Shown piece by piece: positions 46,973-59,660 of a stretch of 64,000 bases of DNA. The first letter of the stretch is position 1. Each line of letters starts with the position of its first letter. The notes beneath the pieces were generated by a model. That model had not been told where the DNA came from. It saw only the letters and a program-made list of their open reading frames with translations, and searched no databases. The position numbers and the translations under genes are program-made. The stretch is from Blastomyces gilchristii SLH14081 (lineage: Eukaryota > Ascomycota > Eurotiomycetes > Onygenales > Ajellomycetaceae): contig NW_003101673.1 of the NCBI RefSeq assembly GCF_000003855.2, positions 196,734 to 260,733 of the forward strand, read 5' to 3'.

Positions 46973-48433
46973 TCAGTGTGCCTCAACTAGTTTACTGCTA
47001 ACCTGAGTTTTCTCCTTCAGCAAACCCTGAGGTTCCTCTGCAACCTGATCATTTTGAGCCTGCTCATCTCTGATCTTCTGAAGGAGTGTTGGATACTATA
47101 TTGGCAAAATTGACAAGGGGGTCAGTATCAGCTCTCTATGTATAGATAAAACAAAGTTAGCAAGGAATATACACATACCCAACGCTCTCCAACGTCTGGA
47201 TGACTCTTAATCCGATTCATCAGTGTCGCTTCCCCTAGATGACCCCATCTTCCCTTCGAAAACGTAAACTCAATATCATCCTGCCGGATGCCGTTGCGCT
47301 TGATAACCTCCTCACGCAGCGCTTTGACGTGCGTGGGCACGTCCATGCTTTCGAACGTAGCGTCGTAGCTTACACCCTGGAAGAAGGGGACGCTGTGGCG
47401 GGCACCACTACCCCGCGCGGGGCTTAGGACGCGGTGGGTAGTGCTACATAGACAAATATAATTAGCTAGAGTCGCTTTCGGGGATCAAAGGGACGGGGAA
47501 AAAGAAAAAAAAAAAAGAAAAAAGGGGGGGGGGGGGGGATTAAAAAGCCCACCTCTGACAAACCCCCTGCGTCATAGCCTCCAACCCCTGCCCAATCGCT
47601 ACGACAAACGTCCCATCAATGGGCGGACAATCCACCCACTCCCCCCGATGATTCTGCACCTGCAATCCACGATGGTGGCTCGCCTGCAATAAATAGCTCG
47701 TAAGCATACTATCCTTATGCGGGCCCACGCCCTGGCTCTCACCCTCATCCCCTTCAATGCCCAGCTCTTGCAGATCCGGATACTTGACAATCTTCAGCTT
47801 GTGCTGCTGCTCCTTGTCGAAGAAGCGCTCAAAGGCGTTCGCGGGCAGCCCGATCGCTTCTGCCACGAGCGAGATGAATTCCATGCTGATCGCGCCCATC
47901 TTGGTCATGTACTGTTCGTAGACGGGGCGGAAGTGGGGAAGGGATGTGGGATCGGGCCATTGGTTCGGGGCTAGGAGATTGTGGTAGAGAGGGTCGGATG
48001 GGGAGGGGGTGGGATGTGTGGTTGAGAGGTCTATTTGTTCGCGCCAGTCGGTTTTGAAGCGTGTTATTTCGTTGCCGAGGCGGGAGTAGCCTGTTTAGAA
48101 GGGATGGAGGGAGTGTAATCAATTATTAGCCTTTCGGTTCATTTGGTTTTGCTTCCTATATATATCATCTTCAAGCGGTGGTAGCAATATCATACCCAGA
48201 AAACTAGGCGCATTCTTCATCTCAATCTCCAACTTCTTCTCCTCCGGTAGCTCGAAAAATCTCTTCCCCTGCTCAATAACCTCCTGTATCAGCTTATCAT
48301 CGACGCCTGTGTTCTTGATATAGAGGAACCCGACTTCCAGAAGCGCGTGGCGGAGTGAGTCAAGGAAGGCCGGCTTCGTTGCGGGGTTGCGCGCCTCGGA
48401 GAGATCGAGGATAGGAATGGAGCTGAACGACAT
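46973..48433 (-). CDS. 2-oxoglutarate/Fe(II) oxygenase, isopenicillin N synthase-like
   Basis: Four exons (48196-48433, 47553-48090, 47179-47443, 46973-47095) encode 387 residues. The N-terminal DIOX_N part reads SSIPILDLSEARNP and ALLEVGFLYIKNTGV with FFELPEEKKLE. The catalytic domain has the iron triad GPHKDSMLTSYL (HxD), STTHRVLSP (distal His) and ARHSVPFF (RxS for 2-oxoglutarate). These enzymes hydroxylate or desaturate small molecules; the substrate cannot be told and no biosynthetic cluster surrounds it. The end is uncertain: a GTTAGC donor and AAAG acceptor would instead give a terminal TPARRRV ending at 46933. Intron 2 contains 15 consecutive G (47524-47538). Start chosen at MSFSSIPIL; ATG 48469 is in frame upstream. 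Confidence 0.85.
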
Positions 48434-48915
48434 TGTTGATATATATGTTTGTATATATGATGATATCAAAGAATGTGAGTGGACGAGCAGGACATGCTTC
48501 TTATATGTGTTAGACAGACGGGATTAAACCCATACCCGGTGGTGTCATTGCGGGTAGGAATTGTGGGCGCATTTAGTGAGGGGATTTGGAACTAAATATG
48601 ACGACAGATTTATTTATCCTCGGCCGGGAATAGAAAAAGTTTATATTGTTCGCCGCCGAAGACAAGGGACAAGGACCTGGCAAAGCCGAAGCTGGTATAT
48701 AAAACTGGCATTTATCTCAGATAGCACAGCGCAATTTATATACAAATGAAATCTAACAAGTTAACTCAGGAGAGAGCCGCGGATTTGCAAAGAAGTTGCC
48801 TGTATTAGAAACTTTTTCACAGCCCGCTAGATATTTAACTTAGCCAAATCCTATTGAAAAGAAAAACACCGCATCCTCAATTCAGTACACGAAGGCCTTG
48901 CCATCTATTCTATAT
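48434..48915. other. Interval between UTP17 and the oxygenase
   Basis: About 480 bp holding the oxygenase promoter and the UTP17 3' flank. No frame of interest. Confidence 0.5.
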
Positions 48916-51900
48916 TTATATGGCAACCGTATTCGCACTGGTGTTGAAATGTTTAACAACATCCTCAAACAACGTATCAACACCCGGCAAGACAAATGAT
49001 GGTCCAATGTCAAAGATATCAGTCAGGTTGCCCGCCCGACTTTCCCTCGGCGCACCCTGACCATGGTCGATTTGCCGTGTTATCGGCAGAGACGCTCCAG
49101 CTCCAGCTCCCACAGGCAACGCACGTTCGAGCGGGCCACATGTGCCGAATATGTTCTCCAGGCCAGTCTGTATCAGAGAAGAGGAAGCATCGGCCGTAAT
49201 CTGTGGCACGAGCTGTTTCCAATCACCCGACCCGACCCGCTGGATCTGCGCAGCGGCATCGACCAGGATGTATTCACCGGTCCGGAGATTGGGGAGTAGA
49301 GCGCGACACGCGTAGTCTAGGGTTGTCTGGAAGATAGGGCCCAGGGTTTTCATGTCAAATATGGCCAACTGGTGACGGGGTTTCCCTTGTTTCTGCTGCT
49401 GCTCCTTGTGTGATTTGCCGGTACCTTTCCGCTTAACGCAGGCGAAAGAGATGGCGAAAGTTTGGCTTTTATGGTTCATGGCCAGGAACTTTGGTAGGGA
49501 TCCCATGGGGTAGATTGCGTCATCTTCCATTTGCAATACTAACTTGACTTGATCGGCCACAGTATCCCAAACGACCAACTGGTCGGAGAGGATGACCATG
49601 TGCCGGTCTAAAAAGCCTACCTCGGGCGGTGTGCCAAGGTACAGGTTATCCCGTGCGTGGCAGATCTCGCCGCTCTTGGGGTTGATGAGATAAACTAGCC
49701 TCGCTCCGCTCTGATCAGTCCAGCAGACAGCGAGAACCGAACCGTCGTCTGAAAACGCCAGGCTGGCCGATTTGGAAGACGCGGAGGATTCCGAGCCCTC
49801 TGCGAATTTTTCGAGCGCGATGCTATGAATGGCTCTCCAGGTCTGGAGAGGTTGATTCTGGTTGTCTTTGATCGTCTGGCCACTGCGATAGCGTGCACTG
49901 GGAGACCAGATTCGGACAACGGCGTCTTCCCCAGCAGTGACGAAAGCTGAGCCTGCAGGATTGGATGCTAGATCCAGCACTCGCGCAGACCCGAGCGAAG
50001 AATTGAAGTGAGGCGCATCAATCCGGGTACTTAGTTCCCACTCCTTCATGCTTTCATTCCAGCGCCAGAATTTCAAAAAGATTTCCCTCTTTTCCTTTCG
50101 AGACGTAATCGTCGTAGGATATAGAACGCTCACATCTTGGGGATACTGCAGCCATTCATCAACTGTTGATAGCCACTCCCCATCTGACGTTATCCCGAGG
50201 AACTTGACATCAGGTGTTGTTAAATCTGTTCCTTGCGGTCCGGTCTTGATTACGGTGGTATTGGTTCTAGCAAGCGCTTGACGGGATACGTGTTGGTTGG
50301 TGAGTACATCAAAGGTCTGAAGCGACGATGCGCTGGGGGGACTGCCTGGTGATCGGCCGGGGGAGGAGGAAACTGCCGCGAGGAGATGCCCGGAGTGTAT
50401 GGGGTGTAGAACGGCAGGTAAGCGAGCTAGGTCGGTTTCGACTTGTTTCAAGGCTACTGATCTATCCTTTTTCGTTCCACGCTGTAATTTCCGCGCGACG
50501 ATATCATCCACTTCTGATGGTAACTGTAGGCCGCTCACGCTAGCAATAGGGCGCAACTCTGCTGTAGAAAGGACCATGGCAGAATTATCTGCAAGCCGAA
50601 CTGCGTAAAATTTCCCTGTGCGAGACACGACAATGGAACAGATGTGTGACGACAAATGGGGTAGGAACTGTTTCCTTCCTGTATCAAGCTGATATTGTAC
50701 GATGACAGTTTCCGAACCGCCCGAGATAATATAGTTACCTGCATAGACAAGGATTAGCTCTAAATTTCAGTATTCTGTTTATCCTGAAGGGCAATTATAT
50801 ATTTACCGTCTTGCGACCATTTCACAGTTTTGACAGCGTTCCGATGCCAATGCAGACGGTTTGTCACTAAACTTGTTCCGGCTTCGGATTTGTTCTCGGT
50901 CCGCAGTAAAGAATTGAGGATATCATGATAAATCAAGATTGCACCCTCCTTGTCTCCCAAAGCTAGGTCGACTACTCGTGTGGCAGGAGAAGATACCTGG
51001 TCCAATGGCGAACGTTCTCGGATATCAGAGCAGGTAACAGAAATCGGTAAGGCAACCTCTAGCCAGGTATACTTTATAGAATCCAACGCTTCCAGTCGCA
51101 GCTTAGCTGTGTAGCCCACAAACAGCTGGTAATCAGCAATGGCTATAATGACCCTTCCATCAGAGGATACTTTGAATTCGTTGGGCGTTGTGGACATTTC
51201 CCGAATGACTCTGGTATTCCAGGAATCGGATCCCCCCTTGGTGTGCATGGCTATCTCTGCTTTCCTCGAGCCAGCGTCATTTATTGAGACCACAACATCC
51301 TCATCTGAGGAACCCTGGCCACTGGAGCCAGTACAGATATCAATAGCATATATTTTGAGAGCAGCATCCCAAGTTTCAATCACTTCCCCTGACGTCCAGT
51401 CCCACTTCACAATGGCTCCAGAAAGCGTCGACATGTAAAGATGTTCCGTATCGACAAGGGAGAGTTTGCAGTCAGTAATGCGCCGCATCTCTTTCTGTAT
51501 CTCCAGTGTCCGTACCACACTGGAGGTCGCTACAGAATAGACCCGAGCGAAAGTGTTGGAGAAGAGTATGAAGTGTCTATGTTTTTGTTAATATCGTGAT
51601 TCCGTACCATGGTAAGAGATAAATAAAATGAGAACGGGGGGAAGATGGGAGCTCAGTACTGACTTTTCATCAGGTGTGATAATCGTGTCAATAGCACTAA
51701 ATCTTCCGCCAACCGTACGTGATACGGACCATTGAGCTGATGCCCCTGGTTTCTCCGAATGTTGAACCTCCCCTGATGATTTCCCCTTGCGCTTTGAGAC
51801 AGTGGTGGTCGTTTTAGTCGTAGAGACATCACTAGTCACAGTCAGGGAGTTATCCGCTGACTGAGGCCCCTTCTCCTTTTGACCATGCTTTTCCTTGTTT

Positions 51901-52148
51901 CTTGGACTTTTCGAAGGTATCTCTTGGTCTACACTATTTTTCTGTCCTGGAGATTTACCAGGAGTGCTTGATGGCTTCGCAGGCTTCGGAGAAGTGGATT
52001 TCTCGTTGTTGGTAGTAGAAGCGTCACGACCGATCTTACGTCGCTTCGTCCGATTTTGTTCAGGACCGATCTTCTGGTCGTCTTTCGCATCATCAGCCGC
52101 CAATTGCCGTTTATCCGCCTTCCGTACGGGAGATATTTTTGAGGTCAT
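48916..52148 (-). CDS. U3 snoRNP WD-repeat protein Utp17/Nan1 (WDR75)
   Basis: Three exons (51664-52148, 50807-51576, 48916-50738) encode 1,025 residues. A basic, Lys/Ser-rich ~150-residue leader (KRRKIGRDAS, KHGQKEKG) precedes WD-type repeats: LYMSTLSGAIVKWDW, HWHRNAVKTVKWSQDGNYII and SGGSETVIVQYQLDTGRKQF, and later SAFVTAGEDAVVRIWSPSAR and SLAFSDDGSVLAVCWTD. The C-terminal domain includes GTPPEVGFLDRHMVILSDQL. Two beta-propellers and a helical tail are the known shape of Utp17, a tUTP (UtpA) subunit needed for pre-rRNA transcription and 18S processing in the nucleolus. The first donor is GTCAGT, less usual. It is divergent from RPB10. Confidence 0.9.
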
Positions 52149-52677
52149 TCTTCTGAGGATTCGGAGGAGGCAGACTCAAAAGCACTTGTTAGGCGGGTCC
52201 AGGTAAATGTCCTAGGGTAAAAGGACGCACTGCAAACACATAAGGTATATCTGCAGCCTTCTGCTATTCCATCGAGGTCTGAATAATAGTGATTGCGTGT
52301 AGAATCTCCAATGCTCTCTCCCGCACTTGGGCAGGAGAGAAAAAAATATATAAAATATGCGTTTGCGCTAGAAAAAAACGATTGCCGGCAGAATCGCACA
52401 CCGCCTCTGCGGTCCTTAGTTACATAAGCAGCAGTCTTTGGATTGCGGACAAAAAATCCATGCCGCGAATCAACTACGCTACGGCGATCTCAACGTCCTG
52501 CACAACGCTCTTGTCGCTATCGCAAAGATTCTAGAAGTGCTGTGCGTGTTGAAGGCCCCATATTATACGGGTGCAGCTCAGTTTTACTCATTACACATCC
52601 TCGCACGTCTAACCTCCAAACCCCCCTCATCAACCACTGCCACCTTTTATCGTCTTTTCTCCGCCGAAGCGTTCACA
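52149..52677. promoter_or_regulatory. Divergent UTP17/RPB10 promoter interval
   Basis: 529 bp between the starts of two growth-related genes (ribosome assembly and RNA polymerase), so common control is plausible. No motif was pinned down. Confidence 0.5.
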
Positions 52678-53192
52678 ATGATCATCCCCGTCCGCTGCTT
52701 CTCGTGTGGGAAGGTATGTGTCTTACGCAGGCGCAGCAGTTTATTCACTCAGAAAATGAATTTAACATAGGTATAGGTTGTTGGTGACCTTTGGGAACGA
52801 TATCTAAAGCTCCTCGATGAGGGCGTCCCCGACGGGTGAGTTAGCTTCAGCGTTTGAACATACGTATATATGGATCAAACGTATATATGCGCGAAAGGAG
52901 ACAATTGGCTGATAAGGGGCAAATCTCACGTAAACAGGGATGCGATGGACCAGCTTGGTTGTAAACGATACTGCTGTCGACGAATGCTCATGACCCATGT
53001 TGACCTTATTGAAAAGCTTCTCCGGTAAGGATACAAAACATGCATTTTGCATCTACCTTCAAGCCTAGCACTTTGTTCTCCTTACTGTTTTGTACATATT
53101 CATGTTTGGTTCCTTTGCTGATCATTTGGTGAATTATATCTATGTATAGGTATAACCCTGCGGAGAGAGACCGAGCGAAGACCCAGCTGTAG
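52678..53192 (+). CDS. RNA polymerase I/II/III common subunit Rpb10
   Basis: Four small exons (52678-52713, 52777-52835, 52938-53024, 53150-53192) encode 74 residues, the usual length. [15 protein letters not shown] gives the CX2C zinc half-site, and [19 protein letters not shown] the CC half-site characteristic of Rpb10. YNPAERDR completes the protein. It is an essential zinc subunit shared by the three nuclear RNA polymerases (RPABC5). No exon is long enough to stand out as an open frame, so it is easy to miss. The stop is 48 bp from the end of the convergent small gene on the other strand. Confidence 0.96.
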
Positions 53193-53240
53193 CTACTTAA
53201 GCTCTTGCATCATAAAAACAACTACGTTGTTGGATCAGGT

Positions 53241-53498
53241 TCATGAGTTATTATTTCTATGAAACTCAAATCTACGGAGCTCCGCAAAAACACTCATAAC
53301 CCCTGCGGAATACAATATCAACGTCCATTTTCTAGCCCCCTTCGGACCTCCAGATAACGCCGTGATGATGACCGCCTTTTCTGGCCCCTCCTCACTTCGA
53401 CGAAATCCAAGCCGATCTACATACTGGTCAAAAGTCAAAATCCCCTTTTTGTTATTATAGTCAATCATGATTTGACGAACGACTTCACATGAATCCAT
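53241..53498 (-). CDS. Possible small protein of unknown function
   Basis: An ATG-started 85-codon frame with ordinary codon use. It reads MDSCEVVRQIMIDYNNKKG, ILTFDQYVDRLGFRRSEEGP and VIITALSGGPKGARKWTLIL, the last with a hydrophobic patch. The DYNNKKGILTFDQYVDRLGF stretch recalls a degenerate EF-hand-like helix-loop-helix, but I do not recognise a family. It lies convergent with RPB10, 48 bp away, so it could also be the last exon of a longer gene. Confidence 0.4.
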   Translation of the reverse strand: MDSCEVVRQIMIDYNNKKGILTFDQYVDRLGFRRSEEGPEKAVIITALSGGPKGARKWTLILYSAGVMSVFAELRRFEFHRNNNS

Positions 53499-56400
53499 TG
53501 CACCTGCCTGTTACTTCTCAGAGGGTTGGAGAATATACGATATAGAATCAATACCTCCCTCCCCCAAATAACTACGACAAATTTGTATACTTTTATTTTT
53601 CCTCTTTTTCTACTGGATAACATACTTCGTCCATAATTAAAGGCACACTAACTAATGCTTGAGGCTCATGGGAATTTGTTTATTGATGGGACTGGATAAG
53701 GGATCGGGGGACGTGCACAGCGCATTTGAAATGATTGTTGTTGCTCTCTATGATGAATGGGAGTGAAGGAAAAGAAGGTATATTTATTCACTCTTTTATC
53801 ATTAACTAACTACCCATGGTTCAGATGAGAAAATGTACACTACTATATTCATTAGAGACAAAAAGAAACGTATCATACAGATGGAGGAAAAAAAACTATT
53901 CTTTTCTTTGCGGTGGGCTGGACTAACTGCATTCCCACCCTCTCCCCGCTCTTCACAAGCAGCAGCATTACTCATATCAAACTAAAATCAAGGGGCAACG
54001 ATTGAACCTACGCTGTAGCTCTCCATCGCAGACTTTTTGGGGGCCAAACACTAAGAAACCTTGTTGCACGTTGCAATGATGCATGGGTGTTGTTAGTCGG
54101 TCTTCAATATTAATCTTGTAGTAGTTGCCGAAGCAGGGAGGGTTTTACAGCTGGGACCTTTTCATTACCTTTCTTTCTTCTCTTTCTTTCTTTCTTTTTT
54201 GTTCTAACTACCATCGGAGATCGGCCGTGGAGAGTTGCGAAGAATCACGGGACAGGGGATAATACAAAATAAGAGTTGAATGGACTGTCAATTTCATAAT
54301 ATTTTAAGCAGGAAGTTGACTTATGATATTTTCCCTCAAAGGGGACCCGTTTCTCAGATACACATCTCATGCGTAGGGCATATATCCATGTCGCTGTTCA
54401 GCAGTGCCTTCGCCATCTTTTCGAGACGGCGCATAAGGGGGCGTCCTCACGGTATGGACCCCGGATCGGGACAAGGCAGTTGCGCATCCGATGTTCGTTA
54501 TGTTATCGAGGAGATATTGTACTCAAGTGCCTGGACAGGAAAAATTCCCCGCCCAAGGCAGAGACAGTAGGTAGGGTGTACCCCCCCCCGCAGCAAATAA
54601 ACACTAGTTAACTTAATAATAATACCAAGCTAACCAAAATGCGGGAAGTTAAAAAAACATCCATGGGACAAAAATAAAAAATCCATCAGCACTAATTAAA
54701 AGAAATAAGTCTTGGTCTCGAAAAAAGATCGAAGGATGCTTGAAGTTATTATTATTGGGACACTGACAACTTGTCATGAATTTGTTTCGTTCCGGCCCAC
54801 GCTATGATGTGAATAAACCCATTCTCTGGGGATTCGTTTGCTGTCCCACCACCCCGTTTCCGCGTCCATTCGTCAGAAACAACTTAAAACAACCGCTGTT
54901 GGGAATGCGAGAGCCTGGGACCCGGGAGTGTTGGTCTCTTGCTAGAGCGGAGTTTCTTTATGATCTTGGTAGAAATAATAATCAATAATAATATGTGAAT
55001 AAGCACACAACTGATCAATAATCAATAATGGGTTAAATATGGTCGTAGTCAATAATAATAATAAGAACGTATCAATCGGCCCCCAACTTCGTCGAAGCAC
55101 TAAACAACTTATTTAAGTCAAGCGGTGTCTGTCGATGGATGCTCAGGCAGCCTGCGATCCATAATAAAAAAATCATGAATGGGGTTGGTTGTATGTAGCT
55201 GAGCGGGCTGGCTCTCGGGGACCTGGAGGCAAAGTTCTTTCAGCAGCCACTGACTGGTCTTTGGAATAAATAATGTTGTTCCTTTTGCTGCTCCCTTGGA
55301 GTTGGGTGCGCCCTCTCGGGGGGGGGGGGGGGGTTGGTTTCTGGTCTTTGCGAGTGGTGCGGTGCAGCAGGCCAACCACACCTGGGATATCTGAGCTGGC
55401 CAAAGCAGCGCGCGAGACCGCTAATGCAGCTGTCGAGAATCAACGCGGGCTGTGAGTGGTGGACGCGGGCTCTTGGGGGCCTTGGTGTGTGTCGGCCATC
55501 ACTTTTGCCCAGCGCTTAAGCACTGCTGAACTGTTTGTAGCGAATCCCTATCCAAGAGGCCCTGCGCAGTTGGTCTGGTCGCGATTGGTCTGTCTCTGCA
55601 TGGTTTACCCATGCTCGAATTTGTCGGCTAGTTGGATTCTCGAACTAAGTCTTCAACTATTCCTTCTTGAGTCAGTAACTTATTAGTCGTTCAAGTGTGT
55701 CTTCAAGCAGGACGCGGACGAAGGACTCTCAAACCGGGGGAGAAGAAGAAGAAGAAGGAGGAAAGAAGACGACGAAGACAAAGCAAAAAAGAAGCAGAAT
55801 AATCCCGACAAAGCGGCCATCCGAATCCCTCCCCTTTCAAGATACTCCGTACTTAATCACCTAAGGACTTGGACCGGACCCGTGGGCAAGCAGCGCGTTC
55901 CTTTGATTCTCTGCCCGTTGATTCGGGGTTCCTTGACGAAATAACTACTAAATAAGTTATAATAAATAAATAAATAAATGACTAGTTATCTTTTGGCCCC
56001 CTCTCTTTGTCCTGGGTCGGTCAACGACTCAACGCGCTGCTCAAGCCTCGCCCTCCCCACCACCACATCCCGCCAACAGACAGGCGGACGGACAGACGGA
56101 CAGCCCATACGATACGGACGGACAGGCTAACCCTCGGACTACACGGGTGAGCTCCAGCAGACAGGGAAAAAGGACGTGCAGTGGAATAAAAGTCCTGTGC
56201 GGCCCAGCAAGTGGTCCATCGTCATACTCGGAATCTGGTTCGTGGTGAAGAAGCTATATCACAGACCGGCATCGTTGGTCTTGTTCCAACAATCTTTTTA
56301 ATACTCGGCCATTCCATACGGTTTGTATAGCTAGAGTTGCTGACTCTAGTGGCTATTTAATAGTTACCAGTGAGTCTGCTCCCTTTTTAGTAATCGTCCT

Positions 56401-56596
56401 ACGGAAAATGAAGTACTGTACATAACTATGTCGAACACCTATTCTGACCTATCTTTGGCCGACTTCCTCCAGTCTCTGGCTCTCCATCCAACAATCACCA
56501 ACATACCATATTATCCGCATCCTGAGAATGGTCATTGAATGATATTGTCAATCCCTATCAACAATCCGATCCCCCTCTCTAAGAGAAAAGGTGGAG
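53499..56596. other. 3.1-kb gene-free leader region
   Basis: No supported coding frame. It contains CTTT repeats near 54,177-54,200, a run of 16 G at 55318-55333, AATA repeats near 55,960-55,980 and TACGGAGTA (reverse) at 55843-55851. Such length upstream of a single gene suggests an extended 5' leader or distal control DNA of the DUF7624-like gene, or a non-coding transcript; nothing proves either. Confidence 0.4.
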
Positions 56597-59121
56597 ATGT
56601 TGGCCGTTAGATCTCCAGCGTCCGTTTCCTCCGGCAATCAAATATCTGCTTTCTCCCCATATTCGGCTTCCCCAAGCTCTCCAACTCCATATTCAATGTG
56701 AGTTGGGACTCAAACCTAGCTGCAGTTTTTACAGTTATTCTGTTCCATGGCTCTCTGACTTAGACTTCCCGTACTCTACTCTACACAGGCAATCCGATAG
56801 ACCCCCGTCGACCCAGAGATCTCCATCCCCGTCCCAAATGTCTTCCAACTCTAAAACAACCGAGTTTTCTAGATCTTCTCCCAAGGCGTTCACTCCAAAT
56901 GGATTGGATCCTTCGGACAACCAAGATGGCATCACTAACGGGGATATGGAACGCTCTATCACAAGGACTGGAAGTGCACTTAGTGTATGAAGTCTCCCAC
57001 TCTACGCACACAAACAAACACACACACCCACACCCACACACACCCACACCCACACACACACACCCCCCGCACAATAACTCGAGAGCTAGCTTCAATTAAC
57101 ACTTTTGTAGATACGCACTTCCGGCGCCGGAGTGAGCGACTTCAAACCCAGCTCGGACGAAGACGATGCACCCCAATCCGTAATACATGTTCCGTCCGGC
57201 TTTGGTAAATTTGTAAGCTTTTCCTCCCCTTTTTCCTCCCCCTTTGTTTTTTTTTCTATTATTATTTTCTATTTAGAACATCTATAAAAAAAAATATGTC
57301 ACGGGAGACTAATAATTTGTAGCTAGACAATGTTCCTTCGCCGCGCGCAGAGCCCTCCAGGTCATCGTCTGCACTATCAGACGTGACAGTTACTTCACCC
57401 CTAGCGGGTCAAAACGACAACGACAACATCAACAATAATGTGAGAAAGGTTTGGCTCCACTTTTGACAAGCCGAGATGTGAATTTGATACTAAAGGACCC
57501 GCTTCAGAAACCCACTACTCCAGTATCGCCCCCGCCAATCACCACCACACATATCGCACCCCCCGAGCACTGGTCAGATCGAACAACCCCTCGTGCTCAG
57601 ACAAGACAGGAGGTTGAAGATTTCAAAAAGAGAGCTAGGAAAAGCAATCTTGAAGGTGGGTGTTTTCTCATAACCGTAGAAGTATATATTACCAGTTTAA
57701 CCTGACGCTGGCTTCTCCCAGATATACCGGAGACCTTTGATGTTGAGCAAGCTGCTGAAGATACCGAAGATGAACCAGAGACTCTCCGGGATATGGGAGA
57801 GATCACAACAACTTCCGTTGGCAAATTTGAGGCTAGGGAGCACGAATTGAAGGCTTTAAGGACGGCATTATCAGAATGCTGGACTTTATGTAATACTCTA
57901 GCAAGCCTAAGTTACATTCATCGCGAGCGATTGTTTAACTTTTCGGGGAAGGGAGATATGCAGGAACAGGCCTGGAAATCGTGCTGGAAACTTTGCCAAA
58001 ATCTTTACGAGAACCGCGATAACGATGACCACCACACCTACGTGCGGCCAACACTAGATCTTTGCCGGGACTTTTGTCAAGCATTGTTCGAAGTTCGCGT
58101 CCGCGATAATGAGGTCACCGACTCGGTGCTGCGTGTGAGTTTCGAGCTCAACAACCATCTGTATAATACGCATGATCGAAACCTCCCCGAGGCATTCCGA
58201 CACCGGACCCTGGACTTTTATATCACGCTGTGTCATCGCCTTATGAAACAGCGGACACGACTGGCAAAGGAAACAGACACGCTACTAAAGGCCTGTTGGT
58301 CCCTTGCAGAGATGTTATTCAGCCTGCGGCAGCGCAGGCGAGAAGGCAAATCCCCCGACGAAGAACTACTCGGATCAGCGATTCAGGCTTGTTGGGAACT
58401 GTGTGATCTTTTCCGCCAGGGATGGACCCAAATTCGACCAGACCGTGGCACTCCGCGGCCCAGCCAGACGACTTTCACACAGGCATTTTACCAGGCTAAA
58501 CGGTCAGAGTACAACATTATGAGTGATGAAGATACGCAAAGCCGCGGAGGAAACCCCGAAACGCCCACAACCATATTCGAAGACACCGCCACAGTCTCAC
58601 CCGAAGAAGCACATGTCCCTAACATCCTCCTTCTAAACCCGAGCAACAACCAAGTAACCCCTCCCAAGTGGTCGTCCAACTCCTCCACATTATCCGGCTA
58701 CTCGCAATCATCATCTGGCAAAACTGCCTCGTCCAACAACACCGTCAAATCCCCCGCCGAGGACCCGAACCTCACCTGCCTGAAACTCCTGATCATCCGC
58801 GCCGCCATGAACAGCGGCTTCCAACGCGGCACGACCCAGACCTTATCAGCGTTTGTCAAATCGCTCTCCTCGGATTCTTTCGGGACGCAATTGTGGCAAC
58901 GCACGCTCCTTGACAACTATAAGAAGCTGGTGGTGTTTGACTCGGCGTTCCGCGACGTCGCGCCGTCCGCGCGGGCGGGCGCGGTGGATGTTGCGAACGC
59001 TGTGCGGTCAATGGTTCAGCATAATGGGCAGTATATTTGGCTGCAGGACCTATACCGGCTTGTGTTTGGTTTCCATACTGAAGAGGCGATGCACCGGAAG
59101 AGCGTCACGGTCCAGACGTAG
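56597..59121 (+). CDS. DUF7624-like conserved fungal protein
   Basis: Six exons (56597-56697, 56789-56984, 57111-57212, 57323-57439, 57496-57655, 57722-59121) encode 691 residues. The first ~215 residues are Ser/Pro-rich and probably disordered (MLAVRSPASVSSGNQIS). From exon 6 a helical, Cys/Trp-rich domain begins: ECWTLCNTLASLSYIHRERL, AWKSCWKLCQNLYENRD, VSFELNNHLYNTHDRNLP and LDFYITLCHRLMKQRTRL. It ends with a helical segment (LLDNYKKLVVFDSAFRDVAP, NGQYIWLQDLYRLVFGF). I assign it to DUF7624 from memory of this Cys/Trp pattern; the function is unknown. Exon 4/5 uses a 56-bp intron whose limits are inferred from frame. Confidence 0.82.
57003..57070 (+). repeat. CA/CCCACA microsatellite in an intron
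   Basis: A CA-rich tract of ACAC and CCCACA units fills most of intron 2 (56985-57110) of the DUF7624-like gene. Confidence 0.85.
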
Positions 59122-59615
59122 ATTTCTTTTTCTTTTCTGGAGAAATTAAAGCTGACTGCTCGTGTGTGTGTGTGTGAACAGTTATGCTACGCTTCGAAGA
59201 ATTTTGATATCTATTTATTTTTTTCACAAGCGCGAGTCGCTAATCTGTTATTTAACATTTATTACCTATTTACTGTCTTAACAAAAAGATACAACAACCC
59301 CCCCCTTCTCCTACGGGTTTTCTTCTACCATTCTCTTCCTAAACCTTTTTAACCTTCCTCCTTTTCGTCGTCGCAGCTATATCTGCCTTAGCTTTCATAA
59401 CCAAACCATGCTTCTTTTACTCCCCACCCAGCCCAACCGCACCTCGAAAATTGAACATCAACAATCTAGTTTGAGCTGGCGAGGCCGTAGTTCTCCCCTT
59501 TTGCATACCCCCACCAACCCCTTTCCTCTTCAATAACATGAACTACATACTCTATACATACCACAACATCCAAACCACGCCGCATCGTAATACCTTCCCC
59601 GGCTCTATATCGCGA

Positions 59616-59660
<45 letters not shown>

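Noticed and set aside
46973..48433. Secondary-metabolite cluster (oxygenase plus MFS pump)
   Set aside because: Only these two genes are suggestive; they are flanked by housekeeping genes, and no synthase, P450 or regulator is present.
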